From assembly GCA_030758355.1 (NCBI GenBank), contig JANREL010000007.1, positions 1 to 50,236 of the forward strand: DNA of 50,236 nt. The letters are read 5' to 3'. Numbering within the stretch: the stretch's first letter is position 1; every line of letters begins with the position of its first letter. Below the pieces are notes generated by a model. That model ran no database searches. It was not told where the DNA came from and saw only the letters and a program-made list of their open reading frames with translations. Both the position numbers and the translations under genes were made by a program. The stretch comes from Polaribacter sp. GTDB taxonomy: Bacteria > Bacteroidota > Bacteroidia > Flavobacteriales > Flavobacteriaceae. This document shows positions 40,279 through 50,050 of the stretch, one piece after another.

Positions 40279-41955
40279 CTACAAATCAGTCACACATCCT
40301 TTTGATGCTGATGCAACTGTTTTTGCATATTTGTATAAAATCCCTTTGGTGTGTTTTAAATCTGGTGCGACCCAATTTAATTTTCTTTTAGCCAATTCTT
40401 CCTCAGAAATCAGCACGTTTATGGTATTATCCTCAGCGCTAATTCTGATTTTATCTCCTGTTTTTACCAAAGCAATAGTTCCTCCAGATTGAGCTTCTGG
40501 TGTAATATGCCCTACCACAAAACCATGAGTTCCTCCTGAAAAACGTCCGTCAGTAATCAAAGCAACCGTTTTTCCCAAACCTGCACCCATAATTAACGAA
40601 GTTGGTTTCAGCATTTCTGGCATTCCTGGGCCGCCTTTTGGACCTACATAACGAATGACAACAACATCTCCTTTACCAACTTCACCATTTGAAATTCCTG
40701 TGTTTGCAGCTTGTTCACCATCATAGACTACTGCTTTTCCTTCAAAAAGTAATCCTTCATTTCCTGAAATTTTGGCAACTGCACCTTCTTCAGCCAAATT
40801 GCCATATAAAATTTGAATATTTCCAGATGATTTCAACGCTTTATTTTTGGGAAAAATTACGTCTTGCTCTTCAAATTCCATTGGTTCTATATTCGCTAAA
40901 TTTTCAGCCAATGTTTTACCTGTAACCGTTAAACAATCTCCGTGTAAAAAGCCGTTTTCTAATAAATATTTCATTATTGCTGGAATTCCTCCAACTCCAT
41001 GAACATCTTCCATTAAATATTTACCCGATGGCTTTAAATCTGCAATTAACGGGGTTCTATCTGAAACTCTCTGAAAATCATCTAAAGTAAAATCGATATC
41101 TGCAGCATGTGCTATCGCTAAAAAGTGCAATACTGCATTGGTAGACCCCCCTAAAGCATTGACTAAAGCCACTGCGTTTTCTAAAGATTTTTTGGAAATA
41201 ATATCCAATGGCTTTAAATCTAATTCTAGTAAGTTTTTAATAGCGATTGCGTATCTCTCTGCCTCAGATAATTTATGTGGGTTTTCTGCAGGAATAGATG
41301 AATTATAAGGCAATGCAAGACCCATGCATTCTATGGCTGATGCCATCGTATTTGCAGTATACATGCCTCCACATGCACCTGCTCCTGGAATGGCTCTTTT
41401 GATGATTTCTTTATATTCATTTTCATCAATTTCACCAGCAACTTTTTGCCCTAAAGCTTCAAAAGCAGAAACAATATTCAATTTTCTTCCTTTATATTTT
41501 CCTGATGCAGTAGAACCTCCATACATCATAATAGATGGACGATTTAAACGCAACATAGAAATAATAGCTCCAGGCATGTTTTTATCACAACCAACAATAG
41601 CAATCAATGCATCATAACTTTGAGCATTCATGACAGTTTCAATAGAATCTGCAATGATATCTCTCGAAACTAAGGAATAATTCATCCCGGATGTTCCCAT
41701 AGAAATTCCGTCAGAAACACCAATAGTATTGAAACCTAAACCCACCAAACCAGCAATATTGCACTCTATTTTTACCTCATCTTTCAACTTATTTAAATGC
41801 ATATTACAAGGATTCCCATCATAACCTGTGCTTGCAATTCCCACTTGTGCTTTTTGCATGTCTTCCTCTGTCAAACCAACTGCATATAACATTGCTTGAG
41901 ATGCTGGTTGAGATTCATCTTGTGTTAATCTTTTACTGTGTTTATTTAATTTCAT
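40279..41955 (-). CDS. ilvD: Dihydroxy-acid dehydratase
   Basis: [73 protein letters not shown]. Start at [10 protein letters not shown]. Confidence 0.97.
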   Translation of the reverse strand: MKLNKHSKRLTQDESQPASQAMLYAVGLTEEDMQKAQVGIASTGYDGNPCNMHLNKLKDEVKIECNIAGLVGLGFNTIGVSDGISMGTSGMNYSLVSRDIIADSIETVMNAQSYDALIAIVGCDKNMPGAIISMLRLNRPSIMMYGGSTASGKYKGRKLNIVSAFEALGQKVAGEIDENEYKEIIKRAIPGAGACGGMYTANTMASAIECMGLALPYNSSIPAENPHKLSEAERYAIAIKNLLELDLKPLDIISKKSLENAVALVNALGGSTNAVLHFLAIAHAADIDFTLDDFQRVSDRTPLIADLKPSGKYLMEDVHGVGGIPAIMKYLLENGFLHGDCLTVTGKTLAENLANIEPMEFEEQDVIFPKNKALKSSGNIQILYGNLAEEGAVAKISGNEGLLFEGKAVVYDGEQAANTGISNGEVGKGDVVVIRYVGPKGGPGMPEMLKPTSLIMGAGLGKTVALITDGRFSGGTHGFVVGHITPEAQSGGTIALVKTGDKIRISAEDNTINVLISEEELAKRKLNWVAPDLKHTKGILYKYAKTVASASKGCVTDL

Positions 41956-42129
41956 GTCTTGAAAACTTAATTCTGTTAACAAAAATAGATTGATTCTAAA
42001 ATTTTGTTGCGTATTTATTAGTGTTGTAAGTTACATTCATACATTCTAAAAAAAGGTTATATTTTTGATTTTCAAATACTTATATATGTTATATTATGAA
42101 ATTCAATCTGAAAAATTTTGATAAAAAAA

Positions 42130-42151
42130 CCCTCTTGTTTTTTGAGAGAGT
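42130..42151 (-). terminator. Intrinsic terminator downstream of leuB
   Basis: Minus strand AACTCTCT-CAAAAAACA-AGAGGGTT then TTTTT. Confidence 0.65.
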
Positions 42152-42184
42152 TGAATTTCATTTGACATTGAATGAGCCTTTTAT

Positions 42185-43306
42185 TTAAATAATTGTACTT
42201 TGTCCCATATGAATATTTTGAAAATTCAAATTACTGTCCTCCTGATTGGCAATATAATCCGCGATAAAATCACCTACTTTTGAGGTGCTTGCGACATAAT
42301 TATTTTTTCCTTTAAGATCTTCTGTAGTAATGCCTAAAAGAATTGATTTTTCAACAGCTCTTTCAATAGCAAAAGCTTCTTCATGTAAACCAACATGTTG
42401 TAAAAGTAATGCTGCTGACAATATTGAGGCTAATGGATTTGCACAATCTTTTCCTTTGAATTGAGAAAGATGACCGTGAATGGGTTTGAATAATGCATTT
42501 TTTTTGCCAATAGATGCTGAAGCTAACAATCCTACTGATCCAGCAATAACACTTGCTTCATCAGCAATGATATCACCAAATAAATTTTCAGTTAAAATGA
42601 CATCAAACTGTTTTGGATTTACAATTAATTGGATTGCTGCATTGTCTACAAACAAATACTCTAGGGTAACATCAGCATATTCTTTGGCAATTTCTGTGAC
42701 TGTTTTTCTCCATAAACGGGATGTTTCAAGCACATTTGCCTTGTCAACTAATGTTAGTTTTTTTCTTCTTTTTTGGGCAGATTTAAAGGCTAAATGGGTA
42801 ACTCTTGCAATTTCTTCGACAGAATAAGAGCAACCATCAAATGCGCTTTGTCCATCATCACTCAATTCTTTGATTCCAAAATAAACGCCTCCAGTCAACT
42901 CTCTGTATATTAAAATATCAGTTCCTGAAATAAATTCTTTTTTTAATGGAGAATTATGAATCAACCCTTCATAGGTTTTTATGGGACGAATGTTACAAAA
43001 CAAACCCAATTCTTTTCTCAAATGCAACAATCCTTGAACGGGTGTAACTTTAGCAGTTGAATTGTTATCAAAAATTGTATCACCAATGGCACCTACTAAA
43101 ATAGCATCTGCTTTTCTACAAATTTCAAGTGTTTTTTCTGGTAATGGATTGCCTGTTTTTTCAATAGCACAAGCGCCCATTTGAGCTTCTTTATACAAAA
43201 AAACATGATTGTATGTGTCTGCAATGGCATCTAACGTTTTTTTCGCTTGATTGATAACTTCAGGACCAATTCCATCTCCAGGAATCACTGCAATTGTAAT
43301 TTTCAT
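42185..43306 (-). CDS. leuB: 3-isopropylmalate dehydrogenase
   Basis: IPGDGIGPEVINQAKKTLDAIA; RELTGGVYFG; ENLFGDIIADEASVIAGSVGLLASASIG. Confidence 0.96.
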   Translation of the reverse strand: MKITIAVIPGDGIGPEVINQAKKTLDAIADTYNHVFLYKEAQMGACAIEKTGNPLPEKTLEICRKADAILVGAIGDTIFDNNSTAKVTPVQGLLHLRKELGLFCNIRPIKTYEGLIHNSPLKKEFISGTDILIYRELTGGVYFGIKELSDDGQSAFDGCSYSVEEIARVTHLAFKSAQKRRKKLTLVDKANVLETSRLWRKTVTEIAKEYADVTLEYLFVDNAAIQLIVNPKQFDVILTENLFGDIIADEASVIAGSVGLLASASIGKKNALFKPIHGHLSQFKGKDCANPLASILSAALLLQHVGLHEEAFAIERAVEKSILLGITTEDLKGKNNYVASTSKVGDFIADYIANQEDSNLNFQNIHMGQSTII

Positions 43307-43337
43307 GGTAATTTTTGTATTGAAATTTGCTTTAAAA

Positions 43338-43402
43338 AAGGTAGTTGAACGGTTTTTTTTTGGTTGATTGATTTCTCAAAAATTATGGTATTCAACTACC
43401 TT
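43338..43402 (-). terminator. 12-bp inverted repeat with a large loop between leuA and leuB, possible terminator or processing hairpin
   Basis: AAGGTAGTTGAA (43338-43349) and TTCAACTACCTT (43391-43402); the minus strand reads into a short T run. Confidence 0.5.
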
Positions 43403-43424
43403 CGAAGACAAAAGTTTGATTCAT

Positions 43425-44600
43425 TTAGACCATTTCAATTTTTGAAACATTATTTACTTCTTTCATGATACCATGAATATCTTGGTCTTTTACTTCTTTT
43501 TGAATATCTGCAACAGTTAAAAAAGCATCATAAGCAACATCCAATTGAACTTTGGTCAATTCATACCCAATTTTTTTTGCTCTGTAAGCCAACGCTGCTC
43601 TTCCACTTCTAGCAGTTAGAACAATGGCACTTTCTGTAACTCCAACATCTTCAGGATTCATGATTTCGTAAGTTTCTCTATTTTTAATCACGCCATCTTG
43701 ATGAATTCCTGAACTGTGAGCAAAGGCATTTGCACCAACAATGGCTTTGTTTGGTTGCACAGGCATTCCCATACTTTCTCGGACCAAAATACTGGTATCG
43801 TATAACAATTTTGTATTGATACTCGTCTCCAAATTCAAATATGGATGTTGTTTTAAAATCATTACCACTTCTTCTAAAGCAGTATTTCCTGCACGTTCTC
43901 CAATTCCATTGATAGTACATTCTATTTGACGAGCACCATTAATCACGCCTGCAATTGAATTGGCAGTTGCCATTCCTAAATCATTATGACAATGACAAGA
44001 AAGAATTACATTTTCAATTCCTTTGACATTTTCGCGCAGATATTTGATTTTTGCTCCATACTCGTCTGGCAAACAATAGCCTGTTGTATCAGGAATATTC
44101 AACACTGTTGCACCAGCTTTGATGACTGCCTCACAGACTTTTGCTAAGAATTCATTGTCAGTTCTTCCTGCATCTTCAGCATAAAATTCGACATCTTCCA
44201 CAAATGATTTCGCGAATGTAACTGCCTTAATTGCACGTTCAATAACTTCCTCTCTGGTTGAATTAAACTTAAATTTGATGTGAGAATCACTCGTTCCAAT
44301 TCCAGTATGAATTCTAGGAAATTTCGCATATTTCAACGCTTCAGCAGCAACTTTTATATCATTTTCAACAGCTCTTGTCAAACCACAAATAGTTGCATTT
44401 TTTACAATTTTTGCGATTTCTGAAACAGAAAGAAAATCACCCGGACTTGACACAGGAAAACCAGCTTCAATGACGTTTACTCCCAGTAAATCCAATCTTT
44501 CAGCAATGATTAATTTTTGTTTTGTATCTAATTTACAGCCGGGAACTTGTTCTCCATCTCTTAGTGTGGTATCAAAAATTTGTACTTTATTATCTTGCAT
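43425..44600 (-). CDS. leuA: 2-isopropylmalate synthase, short form without the C-terminal regulatory domain
   Basis: [85 protein letters not shown]; 391 aa. Confidence 0.92.
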   Translation of the reverse strand: MQDNKVQIFDTTLRDGEQVPGCKLDTKQKLIIAERLDLLGVNVIEAGFPVSSPGDFLSVSEIAKIVKNATICGLTRAVENDIKVAAEALKYAKFPRIHTGIGTSDSHIKFKFNSTREEVIERAIKAVTFAKSFVEDVEFYAEDAGRTDNEFLAKVCEAVIKAGATVLNIPDTTGYCLPDEYGAKIKYLRENVKGIENVILSCHCHNDLGMATANSIAGVINGARQIECTINGIGERAGNTALEEVVMILKQHPYLNLETSINTKLLYDTSILVRESMGMPVQPNKAIVGANAFAHSSGIHQDGVIKNRETYEIMNPEDVGVTESAIVLTARSGRAALAYRAKKIGYELTKVQLDVAYDAFLTVADIQKEVKDQDIHGIMKEVNNVSKIEMV

Positions 44601-44630
44601 GATTTATGTAAAGATTATATTTGTAGATAC

Positions 44631-44662
44631 CAAATGTATATATTGCATTCGCAATTGAGCAA
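44631..44662 (-). promoter_or_regulatory. Candidate leuA promoter
   Basis: Minus strand TTG-N21-TACATTTG. The -7 box matches TAnnTTTG, about 30 nt before leuA. Confidence 0.45.
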
Positions 44663-44733
44663 TATTAAGTTGCTTTTTGCACGATATCTAAACCTTAAAA
44701 TATACAACTTAAAATACTGTTTTTAAAATAGTT

Positions 44734-46299
44734 ATGAATAAAAACATTACATTAGCCAATCAGCAAAATGATGCTCTTTTTGTGCTTATTAAGTCGTTAA
44801 CAAAATCCGAAAAAAGACAATTTAATTTGTATGTTGGAAGATTGGGAGGTAATATTGATGCAAAATTTTTTGCGCTTTTTAAGTTTTTAGAAAAACTAAA
44901 AGTGTATAATGAAAAAGAAATTATCAAAAGTGAGATTGTTTCCAAACAGCAATTGTCCAATTTAAAAGCACATTTATACAAACAAATTCTCATCAGTCTT
45001 CGACTAAATCCTGCTCACAAAAATATCCGAATTCAAATCAGAGAACAGCTCGATTTTGCAACGGTTTTATATCAAAAAGGATTGTATAAACAGAGTTTAA
45101 AATTGTTGGATAAAGCCAAAACTTTTGCGCTTGAGAACGAAGAAAAAAACATAGCCTACGAAATTGTAGAACTCGAAAAAGTAATTGAAACACAATACAT
45201 TACACGAAGTTTAAGCAACAGGGCTGACCACCTTTCAGAGCAAGCAAAAACGCTGAGTCAGCAAAACGTAATTGCTAGTAAATTGTCTAATTTATCTTTG
45301 CAATTGTATAGTCATTTATTGCAAAATGGGTATGTAAAAAACAACGAAGAATTGGAATTTATCAACTCTTATTTTTACAGGAAGTTGCCAAAATACGATT
45401 TCAATACATTTGGATTTAGAGAAAAATTATGGTTATACAAATCACATTTATGGTTTAGTCTGCTAACTCAAGATTTTTTACAGAGCTATAAATATGCCAA
45501 AAAATGGGTAAGTCTTTTTCAAGAAAATAAAAAGTTGATTGGTTTGCATCCTGTTTTTTATCTAAAAGGGAAAAATTATTTGTTAGAAGCTTCCTTTTTC
45601 GTCAAGAAAATCAGCACTTTTAAAGAGGAGTTGCAATCATTTGAAGAAGATGTTGCACACGATTATGTCCCTTTAAATACCAATACTGAAGTACTTATTT
45701 TTCAATATTTGTATGCAAATAAATTGCATTTGCATTTCTTGGAAGCCACTTTTGCGGAGGGTGAATATTTGGTGGCAATTATCAATAAAAAAATTGAGCA
45801 ATATCATAGTAGATTGGATTCGCATCATATTGTGATGTTGTATTACAAAATTGCCTGTTTGTATTTCGGGATGGGGAAAAACGAACTGTGCATCAAATAT
45901 TTAGAAAAGATTATTGATTCAAAAAACTTAAATGCAGGTGAAGATTTACAATGTTTTGCACGTGTTTTAAACTTGATAGCGCACTACGAATGTGGATTAG
46001 ATTACGACCTTGAAAGACAGTTTTTAGACACTTACAAGTTCCTGATAAAAATGGAAAATTTGCAAGAAGTCCAGAAAGAATTTATCATTTCTATCAAAGA
46101 TTTGAGTGATGTTTTTCCACATGAAATTAAAAACGAATTCAAAAAAATTCACGCTCGTTTAAAGAAATATGAAAACCATACTTACGAAAAAAGAGCCTTT
46201 TTATACTTGGATATTTTGTCTTGGTTAGAAAGTAAAATTGAAAATAAACCCATTGCAACAATCATTAAGGAAAAATCAAATTTGATTGGTAAAAAATAG
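44734..46299 (+). CDS. Helical-repeat (TPR-like) protein of unknown function, 521 aa
   Basis: Long ORF, alpha-helical composition; ATVLYQKGLYKQSLKLLDKAKTFALENEEKN, LSFREKLWLYKSHLW-type TPR-like helices. No enzyme motif recognised. Confidence 0.75.
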   Translation: MNKNITLANQQNDALFVLIKSLTKSEKRQFNLYVGRLGGNIDAKFFALFKFLEKLKVYNEKEIIKSEIVSKQQLSNLKAHLYKQILISLRLNPAHKNIRIQIREQLDFATVLYQKGLYKQSLKLLDKAKTFALENEEKNIAYEIVELEKVIETQYITRSLSNRADHLSEQAKTLSQQNVIASKLSNLSLQLYSHLLQNGYVKNNEELEFINSYFYRKLPKYDFNTFGFREKLWLYKSHLWFSLLTQDFLQSYKYAKKWVSLFQENKKLIGLHPVFYLKGKNYLLEASFFVKKISTFKEELQSFEEDVAHDYVPLNTNTEVLIFQYLYANKLHLHFLEATFAEGEYLVAIINKKIEQYHSRLDSHHIVMLYYKIACLYFGMGKNELCIKYLEKIIDSKNLNAGEDLQCFARVLNLIAHYECGLDYDLERQFLDTYKFLIKMENLQEVQKEFIISIKDLSDVFPHEIKNEFKKIHARLKKYENHTYEKRAFLYLDILSWLESKIENKPIATIIKEKSNLIGKK

Positions 46300-46377
46300 T
46301 ATTATTTAATATTTTAACATTTTTTATGATCTATTCATATTTATTGTTTCATTTATCAAAAAAATAAATAATAAATG

Positions 46378-46407
46378 TTGCTAAGATAATTTTAACCATT
46401 ACTTTTG
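46378..46407 (+). promoter_or_regulatory. Consensus Bacteroidetes promoter upstream of the thr operon
   Basis: TTG-N19-TACTTTTG, matching -33/-7 spacing; the -7 box ends 4 nt before a leader ATG. Confidence 0.65.
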
Positions 46408-46411
46408 GCAC

Positions 46412-46513
46412 ATGAAATTTTCTTTTTTAAATAAAAATCTTTCAAATTTGACTTCAGTTTTTTGCATCTCTGCAACGAAAACTCTAAATACAACTTCAAC
46501 ATTTACCCTTTAG
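46412..46513 (+). CDS. Candidate threonine-rich leader peptide (33 aa) upstream of thrA
   Basis: MKFSFLNKNLSNLTSVFCISATKTLNTTSTFTL*; 7 Thr of 33, 6 of the last 12 residues; directly after a consensus promoter. Confidence 0.6.
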   Translation: MKFSFLNKNLSNLTSVFCISATKTLNTTSTFTL

Positions 46514-46609
46514 GGGTTCTCACTATTTATATCATCCTATCATTATTTTTCGAACAAAATTCGAAACAAAAACCCTTAAAAATCAATCAACCTATTTATC
46601 CTTCATAAG

Positions 46610-49048
46610 ATGAAAGTACTAAAATTTGGAGGCTCATCAGTAGCCAATTCAGAAAATATAAAAAAAGTTTTAAAGATTGTTTCTGACGCATCAAATGAAA
46701 CAAAAATTGCAGTGGTTGTCTCTGCATTTGGAAAAACTACCGACAATTTATTAGCTGGAGCAAACCACGCTTTACAAAATATTGAACTAGCAAAACAGCA
46801 ACTAGAAATCATTCAAAAACTACATTTTGAAGTTATCAATGAATTAATTAAAACAAATATTACTGAAGTTTCTGAAAAGGTTAGCTCTCTATTTAATAAA
46901 GTATTATCAATCTATCAAGGGGTTTTTTTACTGCAAGAATTGTCCGCCAAAACATTGGCAAAAGTTTCGAGTTTTGGAGAAAAATTATCTTCTTTTATCA
47001 TTGCAAATGCCGCAAAAGAATTGTTTGATGCCACACATCAGGAAAGTAATAAACTCATAATTACAGATTCCAATTACTTGAATGCACAAGTTGATTTTGG
47101 AAAAACAAATCAAAATATTATTGATTTTTTCAACACAAATTCACATCAAGTTACCATTTTTGGAGGGTTTATTTCTTCAAATGAAGGAGAAGAAATTACC
47201 ACTTTAGGAAGAGGAGGCTCAGATTATTCTGCTGCTATTTTCGCAGCTGCTTTGGATGCTGATGTATTGGAAATTTGGACAGATGTAAGTGGTATGTTTA
47301 CTGCCAATCCAACCATCGTAAAACAGGCATTTGCGATCAAAGAAATTTCATATGAAGAAGCTATGGAATTATCACATTTTGGTGCAAAAGTGCTATATCC
47401 ACCAACAATTCAGCCTGCTTTGCGAAAAGAAATTCCTATTAGAATCAAAAATACCTTTGAACCTGAAAATTCAGGAACTTTAATTTCAAATAATCCTCAA
47501 AAAAACGGAGCAGTTAAAGGAATTTCACACATTGAAAACATCAGTTTGATAACCCTTGAAGGGGGAGGAATGGTTGGAATTCCTGGTTTTTCAAAACGAT
47601 TATTTGAAACACTTTCTCAACAAAAAATCAATGTAATTTTTATCACTCAAGCATCTTCAGAATATTCAATTTGCGTTGGTGTTTATGAAAATGATGCTCC
47701 AAAAGCGAAACTTTCTTTAGAAGAAACCTTCTGTGTAGAAATTGAACGAAAAAAAATCAAACCAATTCATATTGAAAGTGATTTGGCAATCATTGCAGTT
47801 GTTGGCGAAAGCATGAAAAACCACCAAGGTTTAAGCGGACAAATATTCAGTGCACTTGGGAAAAATAATGTAAATATTAGAGCTATTGCACAAGGTTCTT
47901 CAGAGAAAAATATTTCGGCAGTTATCAATAAAAAAGATGCCAAAAAAGCGTTGAACACTCTACACGAGCAGTTTTTTGAAGAAAAAATAAAACAAGTAAA
48001 CCTTTTTGTTACTGGAATTGGCAATGTTGGTGAACGTTTTTTAGCGCAACTATATCAACAAAAAAACCATTTGAAAGAACACCTCAAACTCAATATTCGT
48101 GTTATTGGAATTTCAAATTCTAAGAAAATGATTTTTGATAAAAATGGAATTTCTTTATCAAACTGGAAAAAGGAACTAGAAAATGGAGAAAATGCAAGTT
48201 TGGAAGGATTTTTCAAAAATGCAAAATTACTAAATTTACGCAACTCCGTTTTTATTGATAATACTGCCAATGAGCAAGTTGCAGCTATGTATTCAAATTA
48301 TTTGAGAGAGAGTATTGCTGTGGTAACTTGCAATAAAATTGCTTGTGCTTCAAACTTAGAAAATTATAAAAATCTGAAGAGAATTTCAAGAAAATACAAT
48401 GCTCCATTTTTATTTGAAACTAATGTTGGTGCAGGTTTACCGATTATTGACACCCTTAAAAATTTAATAAATTCAGGAGATAAAATCCATAAAATACAAG
48501 CTGTTTTATCAGGAAGTTTGAATTTTGTTTTCAATAATTTTGATAAAAAAACGACTTTTCAAAGTGTGGTTATGCAAGCCCAAAAAGAGGGATATACAGA
48601 ACCTGATCCAAAAATTGATTTGAGTGGTATTGATGTTGCCAGAAAAATATTGATTTTAGCACGTGAAAGTGGTCATTCTTTGGAATTGAAAGACATTCAA
48701 AATCAAGCTTTTTTACCAAAAGAAACCTTAGAAACTGGTGATAACCAAAGCTTTTTTGATTCGTTACTGAGATTTGAAAATCAATTTCAAGAAATCTATC
48801 AAAAAGCTGCTTCAAAAAACTGTAGGTTGAAATATGTAGCTGAATTTGTAGATGGAAAAGCCAATGTTGGTTTGCAAGAAATACCTCCACAACATCCATT
48901 TTACAATCTGGAAGGAAGTGATAATATTGTATTGTTTTTTACTGACAGATATTCAAAAAATCCATTATTGATAAAAGGTGCAGGAGCTGGAGCTGAAGTA
49001 ACAGCATCAGGAATTTTTGCAGATGTTATCAGAATTGGAAATAATTAA
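46610..49048 (+). CDS. thrA: Bifunctional aspartate kinase / homoserine dehydrogenase I
   Basis: MKVLKFGGSSVANSENIKKV, GRGGSDYSAAIFAAALDADVLEIWTDVSGM; ACT domains; HSD part VNLFVTGIGNVGERFLAQL, NVGAGLPIIDTLKNLINSGDKI. Confidence 0.97.
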   Translation: MKVLKFGGSSVANSENIKKVLKIVSDASNETKIAVVVSAFGKTTDNLLAGANHALQNIELAKQQLEIIQKLHFEVINELIKTNITEVSEKVSSLFNKVLSIYQGVFLLQELSAKTLAKVSSFGEKLSSFIIANAAKELFDATHQESNKLIITDSNYLNAQVDFGKTNQNIIDFFNTNSHQVTIFGGFISSNEGEEITTLGRGGSDYSAAIFAAALDADVLEIWTDVSGMFTANPTIVKQAFAIKEISYEEAMELSHFGAKVLYPPTIQPALRKEIPIRIKNTFEPENSGTLISNNPQKNGAVKGISHIENISLITLEGGGMVGIPGFSKRLFETLSQQKINVIFITQASSEYSICVGVYENDAPKAKLSLEETFCVEIERKKIKPIHIESDLAIIAVVGESMKNHQGLSGQIFSALGKNNVNIRAIAQGSSEKNISAVINKKDAKKALNTLHEQFFEEKIKQVNLFVTGIGNVGERFLAQLYQQKNHLKEHLKLNIRVIGISNSKKMIFDKNGISLSNWKKELENGENASLEGFFKNAKLLNLRNSVFIDNTANEQVAAMYSNYLRESIAVVTCNKIACASNLENYKNLKRISRKYNAPFLFETNVGAGLPIIDTLKNLINSGDKIHKIQAVLSGSLNFVFNNFDKKTTFQSVVMQAQKEGYTEPDPKIDLSGIDVARKILILARESGHSLELKDIQNQAFLPKETLETGDNQSFFDSLLRFENQFQEIYQKAASKNCRLKYVAEFVDGKANVGLQEIPPQHPFYNLEGSDNIVLFFTDRYSKNPLLIKGAGAGAEVTASGIFADVIRIGNN

Positions 49049-49119
49049 TCAATAACTTTAATTGGATATTTAGCTACTTTTGAACATTGAATCCAAAATT
49101 TTAAACTTTAAACAACAAA

Positions 49120-50049
49120 ATGAATTATTTAAAAATATTTTCCCCAGCAACAGTAGCCAATGTTTCTTGTGGATTTGATTCACTCGGATTTGCAATTGAT
49201 ACTGTTGGTGACGAAATGACGTTTACAAAAACTACTGAAAAAGGAGTAAAAATTACCGAAATTACAGGAGCAAATTTACCTTTTGATGTGGACAAAAACG
49301 CTGCAAGTGCTGTTGTTAAAAAAATGTTGCTAGAAAGTAATGCCGATTTTGGAATTTCAATTACCATTCACAAAGGGTTTTCGCCAGGAAGCGGTCTTGG
49401 AAGTAGTGCTGCAAGTGCTGCTGGTGCTGCTTTTGGTGCGAATCAATTTTTGCAAAATCGTTTCTCTGAACTAGAATTGACCAAATATGCCATGTTTGGT
49501 GAAGAGGTGGCTTGTGGGTCACAAATTGCCGATAATGTAGCAGCCGCAACGTATGGAGGTTTTGTCTTAGTAAGAAGTTACAATCCTTTAGAAATCATTA
49601 AATTGCCTGTTCCAAATGAATTGCGATTGGTAGCAATTCACCCACAAATAGAAATCAAAACCAAAGATGCAAGAGAAGTTTTGCCGAAAGAAATTCTACT
49701 GAAAGATGCCGTAACTCAATGGGCAAATGTAGGTGGTTTGATTGCTGGTTTGTATGCGAATAACTACGAATTGATTGGGCATTCTTTAGTAGATATTATT
49801 GTAGAGCCAGCTCGCAAAAACCTAATTCCTCATTTTGATATTGTAAAACAAAACGCTATCAATGCAGGTGCTTTAGGCGCTGGAATTAGTGGCTCAGGAC
49901 CAACTATTTTCGCTCTTTGCAAAGGTGATGTAATTGCTAAAAAAGTGTTTGAGGCGATTCAGCATAATTATAAAAACACGGGAATTGAAGCCACTGCTTT
50001 TATTTCGAAAGTGAATAATGAAGGGATAAAAATTCTTGAAAAAAAGTAA
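49120..50049 (+). CDS. thrB: Homoserine kinase
   Basis: IFSPATVANVSCGFDSLGFAID; SPGSGLGSSAASAAGAAFGAN; GALGAGISGSGPTIFAL. Confidence 0.96.
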   Translation: MNYLKIFSPATVANVSCGFDSLGFAIDTVGDEMTFTKTTEKGVKITEITGANLPFDVDKNAASAVVKKMLLESNADFGISITIHKGFSPGSGLGSSAASAAGAAFGANQFLQNRFSELELTKYAMFGEEVACGSQIADNVAAATYGGFVLVRSYNPLEIIKLPVPNELRLVAIHPQIEIKTKDAREVLPKEILLKDAVTQWANVGGLIAGLYANNYELIGHSLVDIIVEPARKNLIPHFDIVKQNAINAGALGAGISGSGPTIFALCKGDVIAKKVFEAIQHNYKNTGIEATAFISKVNNEGIKILEKK

Positions 50050-50050
50050 T

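Noticed and set aside
41956-42129. Leader peptide upstream of ilvD
   Set aside because: Short ORFs there (such as [14 protein letters not shown]) are not enriched in branched-chain residues.
44604-44648. Minus-strand 14-codon ORF MQYIHLVSTNIIFT* before leuA, rich in Ile/Leu/Val, as a branched-chain leader peptide
   Set aside because: The best -7 box (TACATTTG, plus 44631-44638) lies inside this ORF, so the predicted transcript would start after its ATG. It is also too short and has no accompanying hairpins.
49062-49082. Internal promoter before thrB (TACTTTTG at 49075-49082)
   Set aside because: The -7 box matches, but no TTTG lies at the right distance; evidence too weak for a feature call.
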